Below, piece by piece: positions 22,641 through 33,331 of a stretch of DNA of 64,000 bases. The DNA comes from Apodospora peruviana (Eukaryota; Ascomycota; Sordariomycetes; Sordariales; Lasiosphaeriaceae). A program made the position numbers and the translations under genes. Each line of letters starts with the position of its first letter. Within the stretch, counting starts at the first letter, position 1. Location: assembly GCA_033439685.1 (NCBI GenBank), contig JAUEDM010000001.1, positions 5,394,001 to 5,458,000 on the forward strand, given 5' to 3'. Under the pieces are notes generated by a model. That model did no database searches. It had not been told where the DNA came from and saw nothing but the letters and a program-made list of their open reading frames with translations.

Positions 22641-25433
22641 TTATTCGTGGTGCTGAGATGAAAGTTCCGACAATGCTGTGTAAAAGGTAGCCTCGGAGCA
22701 ATCTGTATTGAGCATGCTGTGTGATGAAATAGAAGCAAAGGTAGGTGGGTTGACATGGCGCTGGGCAGGACCAGATGACGGGCTGTCGTCGTTATTGCTG
22801 GACTCAATATCCCAAGCCCTGGGTCCAACTATCATATCCGGATCCGGCTCGACGTAAGTGTACTGTTCGTACCTCTCGGACAAGGGCATATCCGGGGGGT
22901 AGTAAAGACCCTCGGCGGCTTGGCGGTGCGATGAGCTGGTAGCAAGTGGCGGTGATTGTTCGCAATTGTGTGTTACAGACGGCTCGGTCGAGGTGAGCGG
23001 GTAATCGTGATAAGCAGACCCGCCGTGCGTGGGATGAGAGGAATCCTTGGTCTGGCTGTCAGGATCGTGGATATAGCTATGGTAACGGTTGTGGAATCCA
23101 ACACCATCGAAGCTGTTTTTCTGCTGATGGTGCTCAAATATAACAGCCTCGTCATGGTCGTCATGCTCAGTTGCAGTCTGGTCAGGAGTGCGAACGGGGC
23201 CGTTGCGAGAGGCACGGTTCATGAGCTCGGCGAACCCAGGAAAGTCACGCTTCGCTTCCTCCGATTCCCAGTACCGCTCAGCCATGCTTTTTGGTCGTGG
23301 CGTCTGCTGATCCTCATGCCGGGGGTTGAAACGGCTCTGTTGCGGCTTTGGAGACTCCGGGCTAGACCGTTGTTGCTGCTTCCTAGCTGATTTCGGCGTT
23401 ATAAGCCCAGACTCTTTTTCGTACTTGGGATCAGCAGAAGCAGGATTAACCTGGGTACTGCTGCGATCGTAGTCTGATACAGTAGTCTGGCCAGTTACTT
23501 CGGGGCTGGTAAACCTGACGTCCTTTCTCTTGTCTAGGCCAATTGTCAATGAATTGTTAATTCGAGCGATTGTGTCGACCTCGAGCTGACGATATGAAGT
23601 AAAGGCACGGTGAGCAAAGTTGCCATTGCCTGATTGCCCATAATTGCAATAGCATATGCGATTATAACCACACTTGCAGTTACAGGTCGCAGGCGTGGGA
23701 TATTGCTCGTTCAGTCTCTACATCAGTCGTACATTAGCCAAGACCGGCCACTAGGTAATCAGAGCAAGTATGGACCAGTGTTACCCCCCGGCGTCTAAAT
23801 TCCTCCTCTCTTTGCCTGGCTTCCTCCTCCTTTCGCCTGGCCTCATCCTTGCGACGACGTCTGGCTTCCTCCTCCTTTCGCCTGGCTTCATGCTCGCGAA
23901 GACGTCTGGCTTCCTCCTCCTTTTGCTTGGCTTCGTCCCATATTCTTTGCTTGGCCTCGACACGCATGGCCTCCGATCTTGCTGCAACATTACTCTCCGG
24001 TCTGACACATCTTCCGCAGACATCATGCGCAGGCGGTTGCTCGCCGCCTGGCGGGTATCTCTGATGGTAGCAATCAGATCGCAGACTACTGCAGCTAGAG
24101 CACCAATGCTTTTGTGAGAGATCTTCACCGTTCGGTCCGACAACTCGCCGACTTCCTGTCGTGACGTGGTGATCGCCTGAGCGTCCATCCCGGACAGCAC
24201 TGCGTTCGCGAGAGCTGGTCGCGTCTTGCCTTAGCAGCTGCCTACCATACCCCCTATGCCCCTGATTGACGACGTTTGGTTGCTGCTTCCGGAACGCCGG
24301 GGCACCCATACCGGGGAGGTTGAATGGTGTAGCCGACGGTTGATCTGCTCGATGAGCGGTGGCGGGTTGGCCTCGCCGCATTGTTACGGGATGTGCTGTC
24401 CACGGAAAGGCGGCGGTGGGAGCCGTCTGGACCGCCGAAAAATGGTAGGCGGGAATGTATTTCGGCTGTGGTGCTGTCTTATTGGCCCGATCCCTGCCCT
24501 TTTTGTTCAGACAGACGACGACTGAAGACACCGAGCCCTCAGACTCAGAGTTCTCAGACTCAGAGTTCTGAAGTTCAGAGCTCTCCGGCTTAGAGTTCTC
24601 AGACTCAGAGTTATCAGGCTCAGAGCACTCAAGCTCAGAGCTCTCAGGCTCAGAGCTCTCAGGCTCAGAGCTCTCGGTTGAGAACTCCTCGGCCGAGCTG
24701 CTTTCGTCATCGGGAATCTTCAAGCACTTCCGTACTGTTGGAGTCATCTTGGCCGGCTCCTTGCCCTTTTCCTTCAGGCAGATAACCGAGACAACCGAAG
24801 ACTCCTCGTAGTCACTGCTGTCGGTTGAACTGCTTTCGTTTTCGGCAATCTTCAAACACCTTGGTGCCTTTGGTGTCATTTTGGCTGGCTGCTTGCCCTT
24901 TCGCTTCAGACAGACGAAGGAAGATTCCGAAGAGTCGCTGCTCTCCATCAAACTGCTTTCATCCTCGTCTTCGCTGGCGCTGTCTTGATGCTGCTCCCGT
25001 ACTTCCCGCAACAGCTGCTCTGCCGCCTCGATCTTCTTCAGACAAACGCCGGGTCGTTCACGTAGCAACTTCTCTACCGCCTCGATCTTTTTAAGACAAA
25101 CGATAGCTCGCTTCTTGATTACCACGATCTCCGAATCCTCCGACTCCTCAGATGAGTTGGAATCGTCAGAGGAGTCGAAGTCTTCCTCGTCAGACGGAGT
25201 TTGCGGCCGCACACGCCGGTGCTCCTTGCTAGCCACCGGACAAAGCTTCTCAACCGTTTCACGGGCTGATCTCGGCTTCCACTGCTGGAGGCGAGAATAA
25301 GCAAGAGCAGATGAGTACCTGCGCTCTATGTTAGCAAGCTGATGGGGATGGCAGGGTCGCCATCAGAACTAGATGGAGGACTTATGAACTACGGGTACAT
25401 GACTTACTTGCAACCGTTGACGATGTACGGCAT
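22641..25433 (-). CDS. Unrecognised repeat-rich protein with CLK motifs, two Cys-rich candidate metal sites and a charged helix
   Basis: I do not recognise this protein. Three phase-matched exons are inferred (25433-25408, 25318-23785, 23717-22641), giving 878 aa starting MPYIVNGCKYSSALAYSRLQ. Seen in order: a CLKKIEAxExLLRE element twice (~80-105); a ~44-residue element twice (about 143-225), of form (V/I)CLKxKGKxPAKMTP, then CLKI, then acidic Ser runs; nine acidic pentapeptides of ESSEP type (~218-262); another VVCLNKKG (~276). Then comes a candidate zinc motif WCSSCSSLRSDCYHQRYP followed by CGRC (~413-445), a Glu/Arg-rich predicted coiled coil built from three 15-residue repeats (~465-512), and right after the second intron CNCKCGYNRICYCNYG (~532-547). 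The C-terminal ~330 residues are Ser/Pro/Gln/His-rich with a DFPGFAELMNRASRNGP segment. Intron 2 (23718-23784) has GTAACA and TAG ends. Localisation and role are unknown. Confidence 0.72.
23816..23950 (-). repeat. 45-bp in-frame tandem repeat, three copies, encoding a charged helix
   Basis: Units begin at 23816, 23861 and 23906 and share a CTGGCTTCCTCCTCCTTT core. On the minus strand each encodes 15 residues of the type EARRKEEEARR plus four variable charged residues. The unit length is a multiple of three, so copy-number change would keep the frame. Confidence 0.8.
24541..24675 (-). repeat. 15-bp minisatellite, nine copies, encoding ESSEP-like pentapeptides
   Basis: Nine contiguous 15-bp units run from 24541 to 24675. 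The plus-strand consensus is AGGCTCAGAGCTCTC. The last two copies are identical and earlier ones differ at a few positions, which suggests recent expansion at the 24675 end. On the minus strand the unit reads Glu-Ser-Ser-Glu-Pro with substitutions (Asn, Lys, Leu). Confidence 0.9.
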
Positions 25434-26041
25434 CTTGCCGACGGAAGCTCTCGTCTGAGCTGAGATTCAGATCCTTGAGGCTGTTTGGCGAAAAGGCGAT
25501 GATGCGTGCTTGCGAGTTCCGAAGGAGAAGAAATTACATAGAAGCGTACAAATTTACAGAGGTGCTGTGTAGTACTGGATATTATAACCGGTAAGGACCA
25601 AGGCGAGCGGGTACCCCGGGAAGGCAAAAGTGGTGATAGTTGCAGGAGGAGGACGCGGTGTGGCGGCGATGAGAAGAAATTTATACCTCTCTGTCAACAA
25701 ATGTTTTCCGTCCGAATGTGAGATCTGGCGCTAATCCGATAAGCTTGACTGCAGACAGAGATGCTCATGGGACTCATCTGAGGAGATTCTGAGAAAGACA
25801 TAAGTGTGCCTGTTTCCCCAGCCAACAGTGATGGGCCATCGAAATACACAACCCACACACATGTCACAGGAAGAACTCCGCATTTCATCAAGTAAATGGT
25901 ATTCATTCCAATCCTTACGCTTTTTTTGTATACAGTCCCGGCCCGGCTCATTTTCCCACATCCATTTGAAAATCAGCAAGGAAATGCGCTCTAGCATAGT
26001 CTTTTTACATAATAAACACGAAACTACACCTTAGAATCCCT
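25434..26041. other. Intergenic: promoter of the repeat-rich gene and STT3 3' flank
   Basis: This 608 bp stretch lies between the start codon of the repeat-rich protein gene and the STT3 stop. Short ORFs only; no recognised gene. Confidence 0.6.
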
Positions 26042-28585
26042 CTAGTCTACCCGAAGAAGGCGAGCGACTCTCTTCTTGTTGGCCTTCTTCTTCTTGTGAC
26101 CACGCTCGAATGCCGCGGCTGAGGCATGGTCTCGGCCAAGGTTGTCAAGGTCCTTGACCTTATAGATTCTGATGATCCAGTTCTCGCTTGTAAAAGCCTC
26201 GTCCAGGACATTAAGCGTAGGACCAACATCCGGAAGGCGAACCCCGCGGACGCGGTCCTGGGCTTGTCCTGGAGGGAACAGAGACTGGTAGTTGTAGTAG
26301 GACATCTTGTACCTGTGGAATAGTCAGATCTGTACCCACGAACAAGAAAATTAGGGACTTACATCAAGCTGTTCTTCATGGTTTCGGTAGCATCAGCATC
26401 AACCTTGTACTCTCCGCGAGGAGTGAAGAATTCGCGCTCCTTGACCTCATCAGGCCAGATGCCCTCGGCGATTCGGACCATCCAGAGAAACTTGTTGATA
26501 TCATCACCAGAGTAGCCAAGAAGACCGCCAAAAACAACCAGCACGTAGTCTACCTCATGCTGACGCATGATGGGGTAGCTGACCTCCTCCCGTGAGCTCA
26601 TAGCCTTGCCAACAGTAGCGATATGTGTGTTATTCCACGTATTGTTGTCGACCAGTGTCGGACGATCAGCCATTCCACCGATCTGGTAGCCGTAATCCCA
26701 CCATGACATGATCTTGGCATCCTCACGAGTGTTCTGACGTAGCCACTGGTAAGCTTCGCGATAGTCATCGATGATGTGCTGGCTACCGTCAGGGAGTCTG
26801 CTTGCTAGGACGACGGACGGCGATGAGTACGCGTTAGACGTCACCCATGTGCAGTGCAAGACAAACAACAACAGATAGGCCGTCATGGCAGTGGCAACAA
26901 TGCTCTTGGAGACGGTCGAGTACACTCCCACGACTGGCTTGCTCGTCGATTTGAGTCCAGACTTTGCCGCCTTCTTGGCTGTTCCGTCCGACACATCATC
27001 GACTTGATGGTCTTCGGGATTCGGGGACCTGGCATCAAGGTATGTGTCGAGGACGTTTGAGATGGCAATGGCAGCTGCAACACAGACCACAGGGGTAAGG
27101 GTGAGCATGAGACGAACCATCACGCCGGCGAAATAGCTTCCAAACAGGGCATAGACGACGATGAAGACATGCTCATCCGCTAGTTGCTGGAAGCAAAGGT
27201 AGACGCCGGCAGGGAAGAGCCAAATCAGCATGTTCAGGTCAAAGAAGAAGGCCGGCCATGCTGTCGGCTGGTGTTCAGACACCGATGCAATAATGGGGAT
27301 GTGGATCTTGGCGTAGCCAGTATCCCAGAGGGAGTAAAACCGACCGCTCCAAGGGGCGATGACGCCGGCGCTGGTAGCAACGACCAGAACCAACAGTCCC
27401 AAACCGAAAGTTCCGCTGGCAAAAAGCCAAAGGAAGGTTTGATACTGGCGGCTAGGGATCGCGGATCGAACATAGTCGAGGAACGCGAGCAGTTGCAGGA
27501 AACCAAAGATACCTATTTGGTGTTAGTCGGCAAGTTCAAGGGCTTCAGCAAGTTGGCAATAAACTCACCCAAGGCGGGCATGTGCTCGCTGGTCTTGACA
27601 GGCAGGAATCCCACGAAGGGGATCTGCATGCTGGCCAGTGTCCCCAAGGCATACCACGTCGTGTAGGAGACATACAGCCTGGTGCTGTAGCGACCCATGC
27701 AGATGAGCACGAAGGCGTGGAGTGGGAGAAGACAGGTGATGAAGGCATAACCGCCCCAAGAAGCGACCATATAGCCGTAAAACAAGGCACAGAGCGCTCC
27801 CCATAGCATCGATCCTTGCTTCAGAGCCTTGATCCAGAGGTAGAAAGTGAAGACGAGGAGGAAAATAGCAATGGCTTCGTTGTCATAGCTGCCAGCAACT
27901 GATCGAGAAATGTAGCCAGGGGCAATGCCCATGAAAGCAGCGGCGAGAAGGCCAGCGGAGGGAGACGGGGTCATCTCATTTGTTAGAAGGTATGCGGCGT
28001 AAGCAGTAAGTCCGGAGAATGCCGGCGCAAGGAGCACGCAAATGTTCCGGATGTCGACGGGGATCGTTAAAGCACGGAGGGCATGATAGATGGCACCACT
28101 CGTCACCATGAGACCCGGGTAGAGAGTACCTCCAGTAACTCGTCCGAGGGGATGCCATGTCCGGTCATCAAACCAGTCCCAGAACTTGTAAAAGCCATGT
28201 GCCACAAGGTATCTCGTCGCCCTGAAGTTGAACCAGGGGTCGACTGTATGTCCGTGTTAGCGAATGTTATGTGACCGACAGCGTTGGTTACTCAGTGGAA
28301 TGGGAGTTTAAGTTACGGACATTCGTGGATAATGCTCTCAAAACCTGCGCAAATAGGAGATGATTAGCGGATTTCAAAGATGCTTGTTATCGGCCAGGAA
28401 CTGTAGCTGTAGCCACGTTGGAAGCTTCCATCAAGACGGACACTCTGGCACTTACGAATGACAGAAAACAGCCGACTCGCAATTGCGGCGCCAGCAATAA
28501 GCAAGAGAATGATCACTCGCAGCAGAGTGCGAGTGCTCTCGCCCTTGCCCGCGTTGGCGAGTACCTGAACGGAATTGGCCGACAT
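26042..28585 (-). CDS. STT3: Oligosaccharyltransferase catalytic subunit STT3
   Basis: This ER membrane enzyme transfers the lipid-linked glycan to Asn in N-X-S/T sequons. Five exons are inferred: 28585-28456, 28344-28321, 28243-27569, 27512-26363 and 26312-26042, giving 749 aa, normal for the family. A hydrophobic N-terminal helix (TLLRVIILLLIAGAAIASRL) is followed by FSVIRFESIIHEFDPWFNFR, the acidic metal-site loop, which is restored only with the 24-nt exon 2. SVAGSYDNEAIAIF lies near residue 165 and the acceptor-binding SWWDYGYQIGGM near 547. KNSLMYKMSYYNY spans the last intron, and a basic KKKKANKKR tail ends the protein. Many further membrane segments lie in between. The ATG at 28585 sits in GCCACCATG. 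An in-frame upstream ATG at 28771 would add 62 residues of non-membrane sequence, and I regard it as less likely. Intron 2 has an unusual GTCCGT donor. Confidence 0.96.
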
Positions 28586-29546
28586 GGTGGCCGTTGCTTG
28601 GTGTTGTGCTTCCTCTCGGTCGTCGAGGTTGGGGAGGGCTTCGACAAAGTGTCCAGGCAGGGTTGGAGAGGACAGTTTGGAGCTTCGCCAGTCTTGGCGC
28701 GCATTGACGGGCTCGCACGACAGGGGTCTCCTTAGCTGACTGCGGGACATTTCTGCCAGGCGGTCAACCATTGGAAACTTGGGGATCAGGTACCTAGATA
28801 TCTGCCTAGGTACCTAAGGTTGCATACTGATATAACCGACTCCAACAATTAACAAGCCCATCTGGGACAGTGAAAGATGCGATTTTGAGCAATTGAACTG
28901 TGACTAAGGGGACGCCAAGTTTACGGCCTTTGCAGTACTGTCAAACCTCATTTGTCAGGTTGAGATCGACGACGACTCATCGAGGGGCGCCTGCTGATCG
29001 ATATACATCACTCTGATACCTTTGTCGTGCTTGGGATTCTCTACATGAACGAGTGGTACATGGACAACTGTATCGGTCGGACGTGCATGTGGTAGCCAGC
29101 TCTATCCGGGATAGACATTCTCGCGGACTGGAGGACCAAGATTCCAAGATTATTTGTTCATGTCACGCGGCGAGACGGTAAAATCATTGGTAACGTGTCC
29201 GATTAATGCAGAACAGCCATAGACGCGTCGAACATGCCATGAAAGTTCACCACCAAGAGAAGTCCGTTGTGCCTATTCAGCGCGGAGCTTTCATTCGGCA
29301 GCTATATGGCTACCTAGCCGGATCGAGAATTCGTTTGACCTCGTGATAACACCCCGAACCCTTGAAAGCAGATTCCCTGGGATGATGCAATGTGTTGAGT
29401 GCGAAATTCTTTTTAATAACCCCGCGCCGCCAGTGCCCTGAATACACAAATCATCCCCCGACCCGAAAACTCCTTTATACGGCCTGCAGAATCGGTCAGC
29501 ACTTCACCTTCTATATGCTCCTGTTCCGACCACCCTGGCTTGATCA
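28586..29546. other. Intergenic: STT3 promoter side and RPL35 3' flank
   Basis: This 961 bp stretch contains a double copy of the intergenic motif (AGGTACCTAG at 28788-28797 and CCTAGGTACCTAAGG at 28805-28819), about 200-235 bp upstream of the STT3 start. No gene was recognised. Confidence 0.6.
28788..28819. repeat. Paired copies of the GGTACCTAGG intergenic motif
   Basis: AGGTACCTAG and CCTAGGTACCTAAGG lie 7 bp apart in the region upstream of STT3. Both halves contain the palindromic GGTACC core found at 7006-7025 and elsewhere. Confidence 0.7.
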
Positions 29547-30165
29547 TCATACCTTAACGGCGAACTTTCGTTGAGGGAAGTGTGTTTGGCGCTTCTTGGT
29601 CTTCTCGAGAACTCTCGACGCGTCCTCCTTAGACAGGCGACGGCGGATGGCACGGGTCTGCTTAGCGCGGAGGTCGAGGGGCAAGTACTTCTTGTTCTTG
29701 TAGAAGAGGCGGAGCTGCGCCCGTTGCTTGGCGTTGATGATTGTGAGGACACGGGCGATCGACTTGCGGAGGTCGTGACTATAGCAAATGACCCGTCAGT
29801 CATCCTAAATTCCTCCCAGAACCCATATTCTCGGGGCCATCGTGGGCTATTGCCGGCGATCGACGTACATTTTGGTAAGCTTGGTGCCCGAGGAGACGAT
29901 CTTCTGGATACGCAGCTGTCCCAGCTCAGTCTTCAGCTCGCCCAGCTGCTTCACGAGGTCCTCCTTGTTCTTGGACCATAATGCGGTCGCCTTGACCTTG
30001 CCGGAAGACTGTGACAAATTGGTGAGCTGATGCACCCAAAATTGAACATTTGAGACCCTGGTCCGCCATCGTCGCTGTCTGTATTTCGGTGCAGGAGAGG
30101 GGTTCGAATTGGGTGAAATCAACGGGCAAAAATGTCAGCAGCGACAGCATTTTCCTACTTACCAT
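29547..30165 (-). CDS. RPL35: 60S ribosomal protein L35 (uL29)
   Basis: This large-subunit protein lies near the peptide exit tunnel. Three exons are inferred: 30165-30163 (the ATG alone), 30008-29869 and 29778-29547, giving 124 aa, the usual length. Joined sequence includes SSGKVKATALWSKNKEDLVK, TELGQLRIQKIVSSGTKLTK and IHDLRKSIARVLTIINAKQR. It continues with RAQLRLFYKNKKYLPLDLRA and ends THFPQRKFAVKV. The start codon is followed at once by a GTAAGT donor, so exon 1 contributes only Met plus the 5' leader. Intron 2 has a GTACGT donor. The gene is divergent from RPL6 with 368 bp between start codons, which suggests a shared ribosomal-protein promoter. Confidence 0.97.
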
Positions 30166-30533
30166 TGTGAGGTCGGTGTCGTCGAATCAAATGGGGATGG
30201 GTTGAGTGACGGGTTGACGACGACAAGTCTCGATATGCACAAGAGGTTCTCTTCTGGCGGGCTCGCAGTCTGGCAAAATCTGAGTGGTGTGGATGCGCAA
30301 AATCGCAGAGGAGGGCGGAAAACCCTACTGCGCCTGAAGTGGCTTATGCGCAGCCACCCGCCTCGGGTCCACACTTCCCCCAAATCCGAAAACGGTTAGC
30401 TTGGGGTTTGGCTCTTTTCGTGCTTGCGCACAACTGGGGCCGCTCCTAACATTTCAAAATCTCAGAGCAGCAGTCAGGAGTTGACGATCGACCACGATTT
30501 TCTACTAACCGTACAACACAGCCAAACTTCAAG
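30166..30533. promoter_or_regulatory. Shared divergent promoter of RPL35 and RPL6
   Basis: Only 368 bp separate the two start codons. The region contains AAAACCCTA at 30319-30327, a telobox-like sequence (reverse complement TAGGGTTTT). Motifs of this class (Tbf1/Rap1-type sites) are known in ribosomal-protein promoters of ascomycetes. Binding here is an inference. Confidence 0.6.
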
Positions 30534-31461
30534 ATGTCGTCCTCGGCAGCTCCCACGACGAAGACCTTTGGCAAGTCGACCCGGACGATACCCGCTGCCT
30601 CCGAGAAGGCCCAGAAATGGTACCCTGCTGAGGATGAGGCCAAGCCGCGCCAGGTACGTGAATTGCAGACATTTGTGAAGTTTGTTCGTACCCGTGGAAC
30701 TTTTTTGGACGCGGTTTTGGTGGAATTGAGGCCAATCCAGTCGTGGACCCGCCGGATGGCCAGTGCAAGGCGGTCTTGGGTGGCTCGCGGAGGAGTATCT
30801 AGGACTATGGGGGAAATCGTCAAAGTGGCATTTTGCGCGCCATGTGTGGGACGAAGGGGGCATAGACGAACAGTGGCAATAGGGAGACTGAATGCTGACA
30901 ATCACATCACAGGTCCGCAAGACGATCCGCTCGTGGACTCCTCGCAGCTCGCTCCAGCCCGGCACCGTCCTGATCCTTCTCGCCGGCCGATTCCGCGGCA
31001 AGCGCGTCGTGCTCCTCAAGACCCTCGAGGAGGGTGTCCTCCTTGTTACCGGCCCCTTCAAGATCAACGGTGTTCCTCTTCGCCGCGTCAACTCGAGATA
31101 CGTGATTGCCACATCCCTCAAGGTCGACGTCTCCGGCCTCGACCAGGACAAGCTCAACGAGGTCTCGCGGCCCAAGTACTTCGTCGCGGAGAAGGCCAAG
31201 GACAAGGCCGGTGAGGAGGCCTTCTTCAAGCAGGGAGAGAAGCCACAGGTACGAGCGAACAGTGCAGACCCGGAACCCACAGCTGCGATAACTAACATTG
31301 CGCTCTAGAAGAAGGAGGTTGCCAGCGCTCGGGTAGCGGATCAGAAGGCCATTGACAAGGCTCTCTTGGCCAACATCAAGAAGGTCGAGTTCCTTGCCAG
31401 CTACCTCCAGTCGTCTTTCAGCCTGCGCAAGGGCGACAAGCCCCACGAGATGAAGTGGTAG
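30534..31461 (+). CDS. RPL6: 60S ribosomal protein L6 (eL6)
   Basis: This is a structural protein of the large ribosomal subunit. Exons are 30534-30653, 30913-31248 and 31309-31461, giving 202 aa. Family motifs are IRSWTPRSSLQPGTVLILLA, GRFRGKRVVLLKTLEEGVLL, VTGPFKINGVPLRRVNSRYV and IATSLKVDV, with a C-terminal SLRKGDKPHEMKW. Both introns are phase 0 with GTACGT and GTACGA donors. The first is 259 nt, the longest in this gene. I looked for C/D box elements in it and found no convincing pair. It is transcribed away from RPL35. Confidence 0.97.
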
Positions 31462-32516
31462 ATTGTGCTGTAGGGGCTGGGAAAGTGATGTGGCTCGGTT
31501 TCCGGTATGGCTTGGCCATTTGCATTTGGACGTTGACGGTTCTCGGTCATTACGGCGTCTGTAATGAGGTTTTACAGCCAAAGATCAGAAATCAGGCTTT
31601 AGGCTTTGCGAGGAATCAGAGCTATTAACGACCATCGGTTTTAGACAAAGCGGGATGTCCGTGTGCTTGCGATGCGTTTATGGAACTTGTGACAAGGCGC
31701 TGGGCTCCGATAGACACTTGATATGAGCACCAGAGCGGTCAGGAAACCGAAAAACAAATTATCCCTGGGAGGGCAAGATATCGCCAATGATAAATGATGT
31801 CTTTCTCCAGTGTTCTGTCCGACGGGTGATTTTCGACCTGCGTTGATATGTTGCACTATGTTGATTACGAAAACATATTTAACCTAGAAGAAATGCCGTG
31901 TCGTCCACATGACCGCCGTCGTGACAGTATGAGTGAGCAATTCGGTATTGAAAGCCATGGGAGAGATTTGTGTACCTTGATGTCATTGTGCCCGACATAA
32001 CTGTAACGGGAGCGGGAACCGGAAATGCTCGGTGGGATTGCGGCCCGCGCATGTCCTAGCGTTCGAGGGGCCGCTGTGGAACACCTGACAGACGGGACCG
32101 GGCTGTTGTGTCGCACCGCCGCAAAGCCTGACGCCTGGCGCATTCAGCTGCTGTTCTAAGGTGATATCAATTCCCTCCGACATCAAAGAAAGACCCCCCG
32201 CACACCTGATTAAGGTAAATACCTCTGCTGCGACGAGTGCTTTTCAACTATCGACGAGTCTGCCGTATTTTCTCAGTCTTCGCACTCGATAATACCTTCC
32301 GAGGTATCACCTTTCCCCATCGTTCGGTCGCGCTCCCCCGGACCGAACAGGGTGTTCATCCCAGCCTGACATCACCGAGCCGAGAACACCGACCTACGCT
32401 TCTCAAAAGTCCGACAGCTCCGACTACTCGCAGAGTCTCATACCGGAACCCGCGAAGCACGAGGAGACAGTGAGAAATCGGCGGATGCCCTCGCGGCATC
32501 GCTCATTGAAGAGAAG
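31462..32516. other. Intergenic between RPL6 and GOS1
   Basis: This 1.05 kb stretch includes the RPL6 3' flank and the GOS1 promoter/leader. A minus-strand ATG ORF at 31983-32183 (MSEGIDITLEQQLNAPG...) was inspected but could not be joined into a convincing gene. Confidence 0.5.
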
Positions 32517-33331
32517 ATGGCGGCAACGTCAGCCCAGGGATGGACACAGCTCCGACAACAGGCTCGGTCATTAGAGACCCAAGTACGTCGGATTGGTCTG
32601 GACATGGGCAAAAATTAGTAACGAATGGCTACTAACCTTCGGTGTTTTTCATCGCATTTAGACAGAAACACTCTTCCACACCTACTCACAATTCTCGACG
32701 CAAGCCAACATCCCCCCGAAGCCGACAGAAGAGGAGAGGAGCACGGAGACTAAGCTACAGGAACTACTAAATAGAGTATGCAGATGATCCTCGTCCCCTC
32801 TGGTGGACTGATGCTGACCATACACAGCGTGAGACAGTCATCGCACAGCTCGGGCGGCTTCTCGACTCAGAAGCGGCCCTCACCTCATCGGCGCTGAAGC
32901 AGAACAACCTCGCGCTGCTGCGCGACAAACTAGCCGACCACAGACGAGACCTAACGCGGCTGCGCACGACCCTGCAGGACGCGCGCAACCGGGCGAACTT
33001 GCTCGGCAGTGTGCGGGACGACATCTCGGCGTACCGGGCGGCGAACCCTGAGGCCGCCGAGGCCGACTACATGCTGGACGAGCGCGGGCGGCTGGACCGC
33101 AGCCACGACGTGGCCGACAGCGTGCTGAGCCAGGCCTACGCGGTACAGGACAACTTTGCGATGCAGCGAGAGACGTTGGCCAACATCAACCGCCGCATCA
33201 CGCTGGCGGCAAGCCAGGTGCCGGGCATCAACACGCTGATCGGGCGGATCTCGGCCAAGAAGCGTCGGGACGGCATTATCATGGGCTCGTTTATCGCCTT
33301 TTGCTTCTTGATGTTTTGGTTCTTTATGTGA
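32517..33331 (+). CDS. GOS1: Golgi Qb-SNARE GOS1 (GOSR1/GS28)
   Basis: This SNARE acts in ER-Golgi and intra-Golgi vesicle fusion. Exons are 32517-32582, 32662-32775 and 32828-33331, giving 227 aa, typical of the family. The N-terminal MAATSAQGWTQLRQQARSLE and KLQELLNRRETVIAQLGRLL form the regulatory helices. The SNARE helix is at about 150-205 (DVADSVLSQAYAVQDNFAMQ, then QVPGINTLIGRISAKKRRD), followed by a C-terminal tail anchor GIIMGSFIAFCFLMFWFFM that ends the protein, as expected for a tail-anchored SNARE. All introns are phase 0 and short. The last exon is GC-richer than the flanks. Confidence 0.93.

Noticed and set aside
24120..25236. Treating the two minus-strand frames at 22641-23549 and 23734-25236 as separate genes
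   Set aside because: The downstream frame lacks an ATG start (its first listed start is TTG), while an intron at 23718-23784 joins both in phase.
30654..30912. Possible intronic C/D snoRNA in RPL6 intron 1
   Set aside because: No RTGATGA C box with a matching CTGA D box and terminal stem was found.
31983..32183. Small minus-strand ORF starting MSEGIDITLEQQLNAPG between RPL6 and GOS1
   Set aside because: The start is plausible, but no intron join or known small-protein family could be supported; left unannotated.
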